A stretch of 36,111 nucleotides of DNA from an uncultured Lachnospiraceae bacterium. Its GTDB lineage: Bacteria; Bacillota_A; Clostridia; Lachnospirales; Lachnospiraceae. Both the position numbers and the translations under genes were made by a program. Positions within the stretch are counted from its first letter, which is position 1; the number at the start of each line of letters is the position of its first letter. Below the pieces are notes generated by a model. The model saw nothing but the letters and a program-made list of their open reading frames with translations, did not search any database and was not told the DNA's origin. The stretch covers positions 1 through 36,111 of the forward strand of contig CAJUOF010000061.1 in the NCBI GenBank assembly GCA_910587905.1. The letters are read 5' to 3'. Positions 15,818 through 24,613 of this stretch are shown here, in pieces.

Positions 15818-16543
15818 ATGATACGACTGATCTTCATCGGACTGTTTCTGTTCATTTTCCTGGTCCTTCTCTGCCCCGCCCTTCTGGTGGAATGGATCAT
15901 CGGAAAATTCAATCCTAAGACCAAATCGAAAAGCTCCCTCTGGCTGGTCCAGCGGGCTTTCGGCGTTATCCTCTTTCTAGCGGGGACCAAAATCGAAGTG
16001 AACGGCCGGGAAAACATTCCGGACGACCGGCCGGTGCTCTATGTGGGCAACCATCGGAGCTATTTTGACATCGTCATCGGATACCGGCTGATCAAAGGCG
16101 AGGCCGGCTTCGTGGCCAAAAAAGAGATGCAGAAGATTTTCTTCTTAAGGCGGTGGATGACCAACCTCCACTGCCTGTTTCTGGACCGGGACAATTTAAA
16201 AGAAGGGCTCAAGACCATTCTGACCGGGATCGACTACGTGAAAAACGGCGTCAGCATCTGGATCTTCCCGGAGGGCACCCGCAATCCCGGCTCCGGCCTC
16301 ATGGACTTTAAGGAGGGCAGCATGAAGATCGCCGAGAAGAGCGGCTGTCCCATCATCCCCGTGGCCATGACCGGAACCGCCGAAATCTTTGAGAAGCATG
16401 TCCCCCGGGTGAAGCGCTCCCACGTGACCGTCACCTTCGGCGAGCCCATCGACGTCGCCTCCCTGGACAGGCAGCAGAAGAAATTCCTGGGGGCGTACAC
16501 GAGAGAGCGCATTTTGGAGATGCTCCCGGAGGAGATGAGATAG
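15818..16543 (+). CDS. plsC: 1-acyl-sn-glycerol-3-phosphate acyltransferase
   Basis: PlsC acylates lysophosphatidic acid to phosphatidic acid at the membrane, the second acylation in phospholipid synthesis. The 241-residue protein begins with a hydrophobic anchor (about 1-25: LIFIGLFLFIFLVLLCPALL). The acyltransferase block follows: GNHRSYFDI contains the catalytic H-x4-D motif, IFPEGTRNPGSG is the glycerophosphate-binding motif, and CPIIPVAMTG is the conserved strand before the C-terminus. A GGGAG site precedes ATG. It is co-directional with pncB, 66 bases downstream, and may share its transcript. The 78 bases after its stop, up to the convergent gene at 16622, show no convincing hairpin. 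Confidence 0.93.
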   Translation: MIRLIFIGLFLFIFLVLLCPALLVEWIIGKFNPKTKSKSSLWLVQRAFGVILFLAGTKIEVNGRENIPDDRPVLYVGNHRSYFDIVIGYRLIKGEAGFVAKKEMQKIFFLRRWMTNLHCLFLDRDNLKEGLKTILTGIDYVKNGVSIWIFPEGTRNPGSGLMDFKEGSMKIAEKSGCPIIPVAMTGTAEIFEKHVPRVKRSHVTVTFGEPIDVASLDRQQKKFLGAYTRERILEMLPEEMR

Positions 16544-16621
16544 AAAATTATACCTGCAGTCAAACAGGGGGCCGTTGCACGAAAAATGTAAAACAATATT
16601 CTTTCAAAATACCTGTCACTA

Positions 16622-18076
16622 TCAATATTTTTCCTTGATCACATTCTCCTGCGCCGGGTTATCAATCCGTTTTCCAGTATAGTCGAAGCGGGAACCGTGG
16701 CAGGGGCAGTCCCAGCTCTTCTCGTCAGGATTCCACTCCAGTTGGCAGCCCATGTGGGGACAGCGGACGGACACCACATGAATCTTCCCGCTCTCTTCCT
16801 TATATACACCAGCCTTCTTTCCATCAAACTCCACCACCCCGCCGTGGCCTAAAGGAAGCTCCTCCGTCATGGCCCGGGGCAGAGCAAAAACCTCCCTGGA
16901 CAGATCCCGGACCATGTGGAGGCCTCCCAACATGAAATTCTTCGCGGAAGCCGAGGGCGTAAATCGTTCCGGCGAAAACACAGAGGCATTCGGATTTTCT
17001 TTTCCGGTGATGGCATCCCGAATGATCATAGCCGACACCATGGAACTTGTCATCCCCCATTTCTGAAAGCCTGTCGCCACGTACCAATTCGGCGTCTTTG
17101 CAGAAAATTGCCCAATGTAGGGGATCCCATCCAGGGTCATGCAGTCCTGTGCCGACCAGCAAAACCGCACCGTTCCCCTCGGCCAGAGGGTCTCCGCCCG
17201 TTTCTCGAGCCTTGCGTATCTGCCGCCCTCCCGGTTTTCTCCCGTCCGGTGGCTCTCTCCGCCGAGGAGCAAAAGCCCGTCCGCACTTCGCAGGGAGAGG
17301 CCATCCTCGTCTACGCCATAATACATCCCTTCCGGAAGAAAGGCCCCGTCCAGCGCCAGCACATAACTTCGCTCCTGGTACATCCGCATGAAATAATAGC
17401 CTGGCACATTGACAAAGGGATAGTGGGCCGCAAACACCACCTGGTCCGCCGTCACAACGCCGCTCTCCGTCCGAACCTGTCTACCCTCCACAGAAAGGAC
17501 TGGCGTGCGCTCATAAATCTCCAGCTTCTCCGTTGCTCCCCGCAAAAATTCCAGTGGGTGAAAATGAGCCTGCCTGCGAAAGCAGACTGCCCCCGTCACC
17601 GGAAACGGCAATTCCGTCTGCCTGGTAAATTCCGCCGAAATCCCAAGGGCCCTCGCCGTCTCTGCCTCCCGCACAAGAGACTCCTCCGTCTTCCCCTCTT
17701 TGCAGGAATAAAGGTACGCACTGCTTTCCGTAAAATGGCAGTCGATCTCATATTCCCGGATCAGACGCCGGTACTCGCCGATGGCTTTTTCATTGGCCGA
17801 GGCATACTGCCCGGCCGCCTCCATGCCAAACTGTTCCGCCAGCCTGTCGTAAATCAGCCCGTGCTGGGAAGTGATCTTCGCCGTGGTATTTTTCGTCTGG
17901 CCGCTCCCGATCCGATCCGCCTCCAAAACCACTACTTTGACGCCACTCTCCGACAGAAGCCTGGCCGTCAAAATCCCAGCCAGCCCGGCCCCGATCACCG
18001 CTACTTCTGTCTTTTTGTCCCCGGACAGGCTTTCCCGCTCCGACATCGATATGGTTTTCATCCAAAGAGAACCCAT
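16622..18076 (-). CDS. FAD-dependent oxidoreductase with C-terminal Rieske [2Fe-2S] domain
   Basis: A 484-residue fusion. The N-terminal DAO-type flavoprotein domain (to about residue 370) has the dinucleotide motif VAVIGAGLAGILTARLL, the following EAD acidic end of strand two, and KNTTAKITSQHGLIY, typical of this flavoprotein-Rieske group. The C-terminal Rieske domain carries CPHMGCQL and CPCHGSRFD, giving the two Cys and two His cluster ligands. Proteins of this architecture occur in many Firmicutes, but the substrate is unknown; electron transfer from an amine or hydroxy-acid substrate through FAD to the Rieske centre is plausible. GAGGTGAT precedes the ATG at 18076. Monocistronic, convergent with plsC. 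Confidence 0.9.
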   Translation of the reverse strand: MGSLWMKTISMSERESLSGDKKTEVAVIGAGLAGILTARLLSESGVKVVVLEADRIGSGQTKNTTAKITSQHGLIYDRLAEQFGMEAAGQYASANEKAIGEYRRLIREYEIDCHFTESSAYLYSCKEGKTEESLVREAETARALGISAEFTRQTELPFPVTGAVCFRRQAHFHPLEFLRGATEKLEIYERTPVLSVEGRQVRTESGVVTADQVVFAAHYPFVNVPGYYFMRMYQERSYVLALDGAFLPEGMYYGVDEDGLSLRSADGLLLLGGESHRTGENREGGRYARLEKRAETLWPRGTVRFCWSAQDCMTLDGIPYIGQFSAKTPNWYVATGFQKWGMTSSMVSAMIIRDAITGKENPNASVFSPERFTPSASAKNFMLGGLHMVRDLSREVFALPRAMTEELPLGHGGVVEFDGKKAGVYKEESGKIHVVSVRCPHMGCQLEWNPDEKSWDCPCHGSRFDYTGKRIDNPAQENVIKEKY

Positions 18077-18129
18077 GATTCATCACCTCGAACTTAGTAT
18101 GTACCAAAAAAAACAGAAATATCAAATAT

Positions 18130-18167
18130 AAGAAAAGAGGACCGACTTCTCTGTCAATCCTCTTTTT
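18130..18167 (-). terminator. Intrinsic terminator of the GH13 gene
   Basis: AAGAGGA/TCCTCTT plus five pairs including two G-U (18135-18146 with 18153-18164) makes a 12-pair stem around a 6-base loop, followed on the minus strand by TTCTTAT. It overlaps the GH13 stop codon. Moderate T-tract. Confidence 0.55.
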
Positions 18168-20217
18168 CACATTCCACAAAGATCACCGAGCTCTCCGGCG
18201 GCAGCTCCATGGACAGGATCCCGTCCTGTATGGAGGCAATGACCTCCCTCTCATCATAGGAATCCCCCGCCGTCAAAATCAGCCTCTTCATGACGCCGTC
18301 CGGCCGGACCCCGATCTCCCACACGGGGATCTCCACCCACAGGGGAGACTCGCTGGCATTTAAGGCCACCGCCAGCCGCCCTTCCCGGTTAAACCTGCCA
18401 TAGGCGATCAAGTGCCGTCCCTCTGCCAAGGGCTTTATGGAACCGGTCTTCAGGGCAGAATAGCACTTATGAAGCCTGGTCATGCACTTGTGGAACTCGA
18501 TCAAAGCGAGATCCTCGTGTCCCCACGGGTAAGTACGCCGGTTGTCCGGGTCGGTCCAGCCGCAGAGCCCCGCCTCATCCCCGTAGTAGATGGTAGGCGC
18601 TCCCGGCCAGGTCATCTGCACGGTCACAGCCATGCGAAGCACACTCTTTTTTACACCGTTCTCCGCAACCTCCGCCCCCAGGGAACCGGTCCGCCCCACT
18701 ATCCGGTTGGTCCTGGTCAGAAACCGGGAGTGGTCATGGTTGGAAAGCTCATTCATGGCTACCTGCAGGGACTGGACATGGAATCTGCTCATCTCGTGAA
18801 GCATGGTCCTGAAAAACCATCCTCCGTCCCCGTAAAGGTCGTCCCGCCGCTCGTCGCTGTGCTTCTCCATCCCCGTCAAAAACCAGGTCAGAGGCTCCAT
18901 GAAAGCGTCATAGTTCATGACCGTGTCCCACTGGTCCCCCGCCAGCCAGCTCTCCGGATTTCCGTAATGCTCCGCCAAAATCAGGGCGTCCGGTTTCGCC
19001 GCCTTGACGTTCTTCCTGAAATTCCGCCAGAACTCATGGTTAAACTCCTCGCTGTGGCCCAGATCCGCCGCCACGTCCAGCCGCCAGCCGTCCACGTTGT
19101 AAGGCTCCGACACCCATTTCTGCCCAATTTTCATAATGTATTCGTAAAGTTCCGGCGATTCCTCATAATTTAATTTGGGAAGCGTGTCATGTCCCCACCA
19201 TCCGTCATAATGCTGGTTGTAGGGCCAGCGCCCGCCTGTAAACTGAAAAAACCTTCGATAAGGGCTCTCCTCCGAGACATAGGCGCCCTTCTCATAGCCC
19301 TCCTGTTCCTCATAGAGCCTCTCTCGGTCCATCCATTTATTAAAAGAACCACAGTGGTTAAACACACCGTCCAAAATCACACGCATTCCCCGTCTGTGGA
19401 CTTCCTCTACCACCTCGGCAAAAAATGCATTGCTGGCTTCCAGGTTGACTCTGTCCGTGACCCGTGTGATATATCCCAATGCCTCCCTGTTTGTCCCACC
19501 GGCCTGAACCGGGCAGGAGCGGTCATTGATGATCTTTCCATAGTGGGGATCAATATAGTCATAATCCTGAATATCGTATTTATGATTTGATGGAGATACG
19601 AAAATCGGATTAAAGTAAATCACTTCCACACCAAGGTCTTTCAGATAATCCAGCTTTTCCAAAACCCCTTGCAGATCCCCACCGTAAAAATTGTTCACGT
19701 CCAAAGGCTCCGGCGGCTGATCCCAATCCTTCACCTGACGAACCGGCTGACCATCCACATACAGATATTCTCCGTCCTGCACATCATTGGCCGTGGAACC
19801 ATTCCGGAACCGATCCACAAAAATCTGGTAAATGATGGCGCCCTTCGCCCAATCCGGCGTGTGAAACCCCGGCGTGATCTGATATGCATAGTTCCACTCC
19901 GGCTGATCTGATATTCCGATTTTGCTGTACCAGCAAACCTCTCCCCCTTTTTCAATCTGAAAGCAATATCGATACGGCTCCTCCGAAAGGGAAATCTCCG
20001 TCTCGTAAAATGCAAATATTCCTCCTTCTCCCAAAACAAGTCTCATCTCTTGCAGTCCGCCATCTTCGTCTGCCAAATATACTCTGTCTATGTCCTCTTT
20101 CGCAGCCCGGAATCGGAGCAGAACCGTATCGCCCGCATCCGGTTCCATGGGACATCGGTAGTCCTCTGTCTCGTCGCTGAAAAGAGCCCGCCTGTTTATT
20201 CTGTCTGTCCGGCTCAT
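18154..20217 (-). CDS. Glycoside hydrolase family 13, neopullulanase/cyclomaltodextrinase-like
   Basis: An intracellular alpha-glucan hydrolase of 687 residues acting on maltodextrins, cyclodextrins or pullulan fragments. An N-terminal immunoglobulin-like domain (about 1-115) precedes the GH13 barrel, which opens WAKGAIIYQIFVDRF. The four conserved regions are present: DGVFNH (region I), GWRLDVAADLG with nucleophile D381, ILAEHYG with acid/base E416, and SNHDHSR with D495. A C-terminal beta domain ends the protein. No signal peptide is seen. I chose ATG 20217, with AAGGAGTG ahead of it, over an in-frame start 24 codons upstream, because the promoter occupies the extra stretch. Monocistronic. 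Exact specificity within subfamily 20 is uncertain. Confidence 0.9.
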   Translation of the reverse strand: MSRTDRINRRALFSDETEDYRCPMEPDAGDTVLLRFRAAKEDIDRVYLADEDGGLQEMRLVLGEGGIFAFYETEISLSEEPYRYCFQIEKGGEVCWYSKIGISDQPEWNYAYQITPGFHTPDWAKGAIIYQIFVDRFRNGSTANDVQDGEYLYVDGQPVRQVKDWDQPPEPLDVNNFYGGDLQGVLEKLDYLKDLGVEVIYFNPIFVSPSNHKYDIQDYDYIDPHYGKIINDRSCPVQAGGTNREALGYITRVTDRVNLEASNAFFAEVVEEVHRRGMRVILDGVFNHCGSFNKWMDRERLYEEQEGYEKGAYVSEESPYRRFFQFTGGRWPYNQHYDGWWGHDTLPKLNYEESPELYEYIMKIGQKWVSEPYNVDGWRLDVAADLGHSEEFNHEFWRNFRKNVKAAKPDALILAEHYGNPESWLAGDQWDTVMNYDAFMEPLTWFLTGMEKHSDERRDDLYGDGGWFFRTMLHEMSRFHVQSLQVAMNELSNHDHSRFLTRTNRIVGRTGSLGAEVAENGVKKSVLRMAVTVQMTWPGAPTIYYGDEAGLCGWTDPDNRRTYPWGHEDLALIEFHKCMTRLHKCYSALKTGSIKPLAEGRHLIAYGRFNREGRLAVALNASESPLWVEIPVWEIGVRPDGVMKRLILTAGDSYDEREVIASIQDGILSMELPPESSVIFVECEKED

Positions 20218-20248
20218 CCAAACACTCCTTACCCTGTTGTCTTTTAAC

Positions 20249-20277
20249 ATTTTATACCAAAACCTTGTTAAATACAA
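20249..20277 (-). promoter_or_regulatory. Promoter of the GH13 gene
   Basis: TTGTAT (20272-20277) and TAAAAT (20249-20254) on the minus strand are 17 bases apart, about 30 bases upstream of the chosen start codon. Confidence 0.5.
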
Positions 20278-20300
20278 GATAGAATCCACGATGTGGCTAC

Positions 20301-20330
20301 CGTCGGCGACAAAATAATTTGTCCTTGACG
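20301..20330. repeat. Interrupted hairpin of unknown role
   Basis: CGTC (20301-20304)/GACG (20327-20330) encloses GACAAA (20308-20313)/TTTGTC (20318-20323) around a 4-base loop, separated by 3-base internal loops. There is no T-tract on either side. It lies upstream of the GH13 promoter. The surrounding 20290-20388 carries no convincing gene; an RNA or dispersed intergenic element is possible. Confidence 0.35.
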
Positions 20331-20388
20331 ATGGCCTCTCCGGGGGACACGCGCAAATCTCTCCGCAGTCCTCTCGCCAATGGCAAGT

Positions 20389-20421
20389 AAAAAGGACAGC
20401 ATTTCGATCGCTGTCCTTTTT
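20389..20421. terminator. Bidirectional intrinsic terminator downstream of ftsH
   Basis: A perfect 12-pair stem, AAAAAGGACAGC with GCTGTCCTTTTT, around a 9-base loop. T-runs on both strands would stop ftsH transcripts (minus), although it sits about 180 bases past the ftsH stop. The stretch 20422-20598 holds only an 8-G run near 20475-20482 and no gene. Confidence 0.8.
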
Positions 20422-20598
20422 AGGAGAAGGTATTTCTTTCTTATGGGGTGTAGCAAAACTATATAAAATGTATTGGGGGGGGTACGTTCATTATTATAGC
20501 ATTACACGCCTCTCAAGTGTGCACAAACTTTCCCGGATTCCAAAAATATTTTTAGTAATTTTAACAGCGCACCTCCCACAGGTCCGATTTCTTCTCTA

Positions 20599-22452
20599 TC
20601 AGTTTTCCACAAAAGACGCTGTTTCTCCTTCAAACAGGGCCTCAAACTCATCTCCACTGATCTTTTCTTTCTCCAGCAGGAGCTTCGCACTTTTATGAAG
20701 AATTTCCTTATGCTCTGTCAAAATCCCCTTCGCACGCGCGTAACAACCGTCGATGATCCGCTTCACCTCCTCGTCGATGGTGGATGCCACCCGCTCTCCG
20801 TAGGACTTGGCATGGGCCAGATCCCGGCCAATAAACACCTGGTCGTCGTCATCACCGTAGCAGATCATGCCGATCTGTTCGGACATGCCATACTTGGTAA
20901 CCATATTTCTCGCCGTCTCCGTGGCCTGCTTGATATCCTGGGAGGCACCTGTGGTAATATCGTCAAAAATCATTTCCTCCGCAATGCGGCCTCCCAGGCT
21001 CACCGTGATCTCCTGGAGCATCCTGCCCCTCGTATTGAACATCTCATCCTTTTCCGGCACAGGCATGGTATAGCCTGCAGCCCCGATCCCTGTGGGGATA
21101 ATGGACACCGTGTGGACCGGTCCCACATCGGGAAGCAGATGGAACAGGATCGCATGGCCGCTCTCATGGTAGGCAGTAATCTTCTTATCCTTCTCGGAAA
21201 TCAGCTTGCTCTTCTTCTCCATGCCGATCCCCACCTTCACGAAGGATCGTTCAATGTCCTCCTGCTTCAAAAATGCCCGGTTATCCTTGGCAGCCAAAAT
21301 AGCCGCCTCATTCATCAGATTTTCCAAATCTGCTCCGGTAAAGCCGGCCGTGGTGTGCGCGATCTTCTTCAAATCCACGTCCTCCGCCAGCGGCTTCTCC
21401 TTCGCATGGACCTGGAGGATCTCCTCCCGCCCTTTGACATCCGGTCTGCCCACGGCCACCTTCCTGTCAAAACGGCCGGGTCTTAAGAGCGCCGGATCCA
21501 GGATGTCCACCCGGTTGGTAGCTGCCATCACAATGATCCCTTCGTTGACACCAAAACCGTCCATTTCCACCAACAGCTGGTTCAAGGTCTGTTCCCTCTC
21601 GTCGTGGCCGCCGCCAAGACCGGTGCCGCGGCGTCTGCCCACCGCGTCAATCTCATCGATAAATACAATACAGGGCGCATTTTTCTTGGCATCCTCAAAC
21701 AGATCCCGCACGCGGGCGGCACCCACACCCACAAACATCTCCACAAAGTCGGAGCCGGAAATGCTGAAAAAAGGAACTCCGGCCTCCCCTGCCACCGCCT
21801 TTCCGAGAAGGGTCTTTCCTGTCCCCGGAGGGCCCACCAGAAGAACGCCTTTGGGAATCCTAGCCCCCACCTTCATATATCTGCCAGGATTTTTAAGGAA
21901 GTCCACAACCTCCGCCAAATCCTCTTTCTCCTCCTCCAGTCCAGCCACCTTCTTAAAGTTCATCCCATGGCCGTCCCTGGAAACCCTGGCCCGGCTCTTT
22001 CCGAAATTGGCCATCCGGCTGCCACTGGTCCCTCCATTCATGGCATTCATGGAGCGGGTAAACATGCTCATAACCACCAGGATCACGATCAGCATCCCCA
22101 CCAGGATCGGAAGCACGATGGTAAAAAACGTGTCGTCCGTCGGCACATTCCGCATGACCACGGTGATCTCCTTCTCCAGAAGATATTCCTTCACTGCGAC
22201 CACGTCGTCCACATTCCAACTATAGGGAGTGGAACCGTTTTTAAAGTACAGCTTTACCTGGCCGGTCGGCACCTCCTTGTTGGGCCGGATCTCCGCCTCG
22301 CTGACATTGTCCCGCTCCACCTCAGCCAAAAACTGCTGCCAGGAGCGGTCCTGGCTCTCGTTCAGACCCTTCCGGATCCACATAAAGGCTACGATTGCTA
22401 CCAGAATGATAAACAGGTAAAAACCCAGCCCGTTGCTGTGTCTCTGTTCCAA
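20599..22452 (-). CDS. ftsH: ATP-dependent zinc metalloprotease FtsH
   Basis: FtsH is a membrane-anchored hexameric AAA+ protease that extracts and degrades membrane and regulatory proteins; in spore formers it is also needed for efficient sporulation. The 617-residue chain has TM1 (about 10-27), a small extracytoplasmic domain, TM2 (about 109-131), the AAA module with Walker A GPPGTGKT (207-214), Walker B IVFIDEIDA and the second region of homology ATNRVDILDPALLRPGRFDR, then the zinc motif HESGH (429-433). Length and motifs are complete. It is the last gene of tilS-hpt-ftsH, 18 bases after hpt, with AGGAGG ahead of ATG. Confidence 0.97.
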   Translation of the reverse strand: MEQRHSNGLGFYLFIILVAIVAFMWIRKGLNESQDRSWQQFLAEVERDNVSEAEIRPNKEVPTGQVKLYFKNGSTPYSWNVDDVVAVKEYLLEKEITVVMRNVPTDDTFFTIVLPILVGMLIVILVVMSMFTRSMNAMNGGTSGSRMANFGKSRARVSRDGHGMNFKKVAGLEEEKEDLAEVVDFLKNPGRYMKVGARIPKGVLLVGPPGTGKTLLGKAVAGEAGVPFFSISGSDFVEMFVGVGAARVRDLFEDAKKNAPCIVFIDEIDAVGRRRGTGLGGGHDEREQTLNQLLVEMDGFGVNEGIIVMAATNRVDILDPALLRPGRFDRKVAVGRPDVKGREEILQVHAKEKPLAEDVDLKKIAHTTAGFTGADLENLMNEAAILAAKDNRAFLKQEDIERSFVKVGIGMEKKSKLISEKDKKITAYHESGHAILFHLLPDVGPVHTVSIIPTGIGAAGYTMPVPEKDEMFNTRGRMLQEITVSLGGRIAEEMIFDDITTGASQDIKQATETARNMVTKYGMSEQIGMICYGDDDDQVFIGRDLAHAKSYGERVASTIDEEVKRIIDGCYARAKGILTEHKEILHKSAKLLLEKEKISGDEFEALFEGETASFVEN

Positions 22453-22470
22453 TTCAAAAAACCTCCTAAA

Positions 22471-22995
22471 CTATACCTCTACCACGCCAATGTAGGGCAG
22501 ATTTCTATATTTCTGATCATAGTCCAGCCCATATCCCACCACAAACTCATCGGGAATGCTGAAACATGTATAATCCACCTTTACCTCCTTCTTGACTCTC
22601 CTGGAGGGCTTGTCAAGAAGAGTACAGATCTTGATATCTGCCGGCCCTCTCTGTTTTAAGACCTCCGTCAGATAACTTAAGGTCCTTCCGGAATCGATGA
22701 TATCCTCCACGATCAGGACATGCTTTCCCTCAAGGGGCTCGTCGAGATCCTTGACGATCTTCACGATCCCGCTGGATTTGGTCCCGGCGCCGTAACTGGA
22801 TACGCACATAAAATCCAGGGAAACCGGAACCGTGATCCGTTTCGCCAGCTCGCAGGTAAAAAACACGCCGCCCTTTAAAATACAGATCAGATGCACGGCC
22901 TTCCCCGCATAATCAGCGCTGATCTGTTTTCCAATTTCCTCCACTCTGGCATCCACTTCATCTTCCGGAAGCAGAATTCTAATTTTGTCTTCCAT
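22471..22995 (-). CDS. hpt: Hypoxanthine phosphoribosyltransferase
   Basis: Hpt converts hypoxanthine or guanine and PRPP to IMP or GMP in purine salvage. The 174-residue protein has the PRPP-binding motif VLIVEDIIDSGRTL (93-106), the pyrophosphate loop ICILKGGVFF (38-46) and the flexible-loop SYGAGTKSSG (67-76), all standard. It lies between tilS and ftsH, a gene order conserved across Firmicutes, 28 bases after tilS. The ATG follows an AGGAGAGG site. Confidence 0.96.
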   Translation of the reverse strand: MEDKIRILLPEDEVDARVEEIGKQISADYAGKAVHLICILKGGVFFTCELAKRITVPVSLDFMCVSSYGAGTKSSGIVKIVKDLDEPLEGKHVLIVEDIIDSGRTLSYLTEVLKQRGPADIKICTLLDKPSRRVKKEVKVDYTCFSIPDEFVVGYGLDYDQKYRNLPYIGVVEV

Positions 22996-23023
22996 AACAC
23001 TGGCCTCTCCTCTTTTGGTTTAC

Positions 23024-24457
23024 TTACTGCTGCATCCCGGACACTCTGACCTCCAGGACCCGGCAGCATTCCTCCGTCACCTTGTAAGCTTCGCTGATCC
23101 GCCCTCCCACAATCCAGAGCACGTGGCTTCCTTCTGTGAGAAGGGGAATCCGCCCTCGATCCCCCTGCGGTATCTTTTCATTGATCATATACGCCTTCAC
23201 CGTCTGGCGCCCTCCGTCCGCAAATGCCTGGAACCAGTCCCCCGGACGCCTTCCCCGCAAAGAAAGATTACCCTTTATTTTATCACACGCAAACCATTTC
23301 GTATACCTGTTTTCGGGAATTTTTTGCCCGGGTTCCTTTTTTATCAGCCGATAACGGAAGCTCAGGCCAAAAAGCTCCGTCTCCTGCCATTCTTGCGATG
23401 GATCCATACCGCGTTCTTCCGAAGCCCTCTCTTCCGACACCATATCTACAGAAAAAACCAACATCCCATATTCATTCCGGACTTTGACGCCTCCCGGGAG
23501 AGAAAACTTTCTCCCGGTTCTCTTTTCTGCCAGCCTAAGAACCTCGTCGATGTGCCGCCTCGCAATGTCTTTCAAGCTTCCCGTAAACTGATCCAAGGCC
23601 TTTCGGACAATCAAGCCGGAAAGTACCTCTCCCGTCTCCAAAAGCGCCCCGCCGGGCAGCCGCAGCTCCTGACCACTCACCTCTGCCCGCTCCTTGAGCC
23701 AACTGCCTGCCTGCGCGTCCAGGAAACGTGCCGTCCCCTTTAACATCCCCGCCGCACGGACAATATTGGCCGCTGCCTCCTCGTTAATCTTCTTAGCCTC
23801 CGGCAAAATACTCAGACGAATCCGGTTCCTGCTATATTCCTCTGAACGGTTTGTGCTGTCCCGGCAAAACGGGATCCGCCGTTCCCCGAGATACGCCTCA
23901 ATCTCTTTTCTGGACACATCTAAAAGCGGCCGAATCAAAGTAAATCTCCCCCGATCCTCCAAATCATCCGGACGGCCAAACGGCAGCGGCGCCTGGTAAT
24001 CCATCCCGGAAAGCCCTTTAAGTCCACTCCCCCGGAACAGATGAAACAGTACCGTCTCCGCATTATCCTCCCGGTTGTGGGCCACTGCCAGCCGATTTCC
24101 GGAAAGCTCCCTCAGGGCCTCCCGAAAACAGGCGTAGCGGGCTTCCCGTCCGGCTTCTTCCAGGGAAAGCCCCCTCTTCTCCGCAAGCTTTGGCACATTC
24201 CGGTGATAAACCAACAGAGGCACATCCCGGCTCCTGCAAAAATCCCGGACAAAGGCTTCATCCCGGTCCGCCTCATCCCCACGAATTCCGTGGTGGACAT
24301 GAACCGCCGCCGTCCGAAACTTAAGCTGCTCTTTAAGCTCAAGAAATGCCAAAAGCAGGCAGATCGAGTCTGCCCCGCCGGATACCCCGGTCACGACCAG
24401 CTCATCTGCCTTTATAAGATGCTCTCTCTCAATGGTTCCCCATATTTTCCGAAGCAT
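23024..24457 (-). CDS. tilS: tRNA(Ile)-lysidine synthetase
   Basis: TilS attaches lysine to C34 of the CAU-anticodon isoleucine tRNA, so that it reads AUA; it is essential. The 477-residue protein has the N-type ATP pyrophosphatase loop SGGADS (26-31) after a short N-terminus, HVHHGIRGDEADRDEAFV, and AVAHNREDNAETVLFHLFRGSGLKGLSG, the classic family stretch. A C-terminal TilS domain (LRGRRPGDWF) completes it. It heads the tilS-hpt-ftsH operon, with a strong promoter immediately upstream. Confidence 0.96.
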   Translation of the reverse strand: MLRKIWGTIEREHLIKADELVVTGVSGGADSICLLLAFLELKEQLKFRTAAVHVHHGIRGDEADRDEAFVRDFCRSRDVPLLVYHRNVPKLAEKRGLSLEEAGREARYACFREALRELSGNRLAVAHNREDNAETVLFHLFRGSGLKGLSGMDYQAPLPFGRPDDLEDRGRFTLIRPLLDVSRKEIEAYLGERRIPFCRDSTNRSEEYSRNRIRLSILPEAKKINEEAAANIVRAAGMLKGTARFLDAQAGSWLKERAEVSGQELRLPGGALLETGEVLSGLIVRKALDQFTGSLKDIARRHIDEVLRLAEKRTGRKFSLPGGVKVRNEYGMLVFSVDMVSEERASEERGMDPSQEWQETELFGLSFRYRLIKKEPGQKIPENRYTKWFACDKIKGNLSLRGRRPGDWFQAFADGGRQTVKAYMINEKIPQGDRGRIPLLTEGSHVLWIVGGRISEAYKVTEECCRVLEVRVSGMQQ

Positions 24458-24514
24458 ACGCTGCCCCCATCCACAAAATCAGACCATCTTTCACTTTTCT
24501 TTCCGACAGTTTCT

Positions 24515-24543
24515 ACTATACTTGATCTCCTGTACAAAGTCAA
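24515..24543 (-). promoter_or_regulatory. Promoter of the tilS-hpt-ftsH operon
   Basis: TTGACT (24538-24543) and TATAGT (24515-24520) on the minus strand, exactly 17 bases apart, about 58 bases upstream of the tilS start. A good sigma-A match. Confidence 0.65.
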
Positions 24544-24545
24544 AC

Positions 24546-24613
24546 AACAACAGAGAAACGGCGTGAGTTCCGTTCCGTCATGCCCCGATCCTGACCAAAG
24601 CCGAACTCACGCC
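24546..24613 (-). terminator. Intrinsic terminator of spoIIE
   Basis: An 11-pair perfect stem, GGCGTGAGTTC (24560-24570) with GAACTCACGCC (24603-24613), encloses a 32-base loop and overlaps the spoIIE stop codon. On the minus strand it is followed by GTTTCTCTGTTGTTGTTTG, a T-rich but broken tract. Confidence 0.6.

Noticed and set aside
20268..20456. Small 62-codon minus-strand open frame upstream of the GH13 gene
   Set aside because: It runs through a strong terminator hairpin and a promoter, has no ribosome binding site and no recognisable domain.
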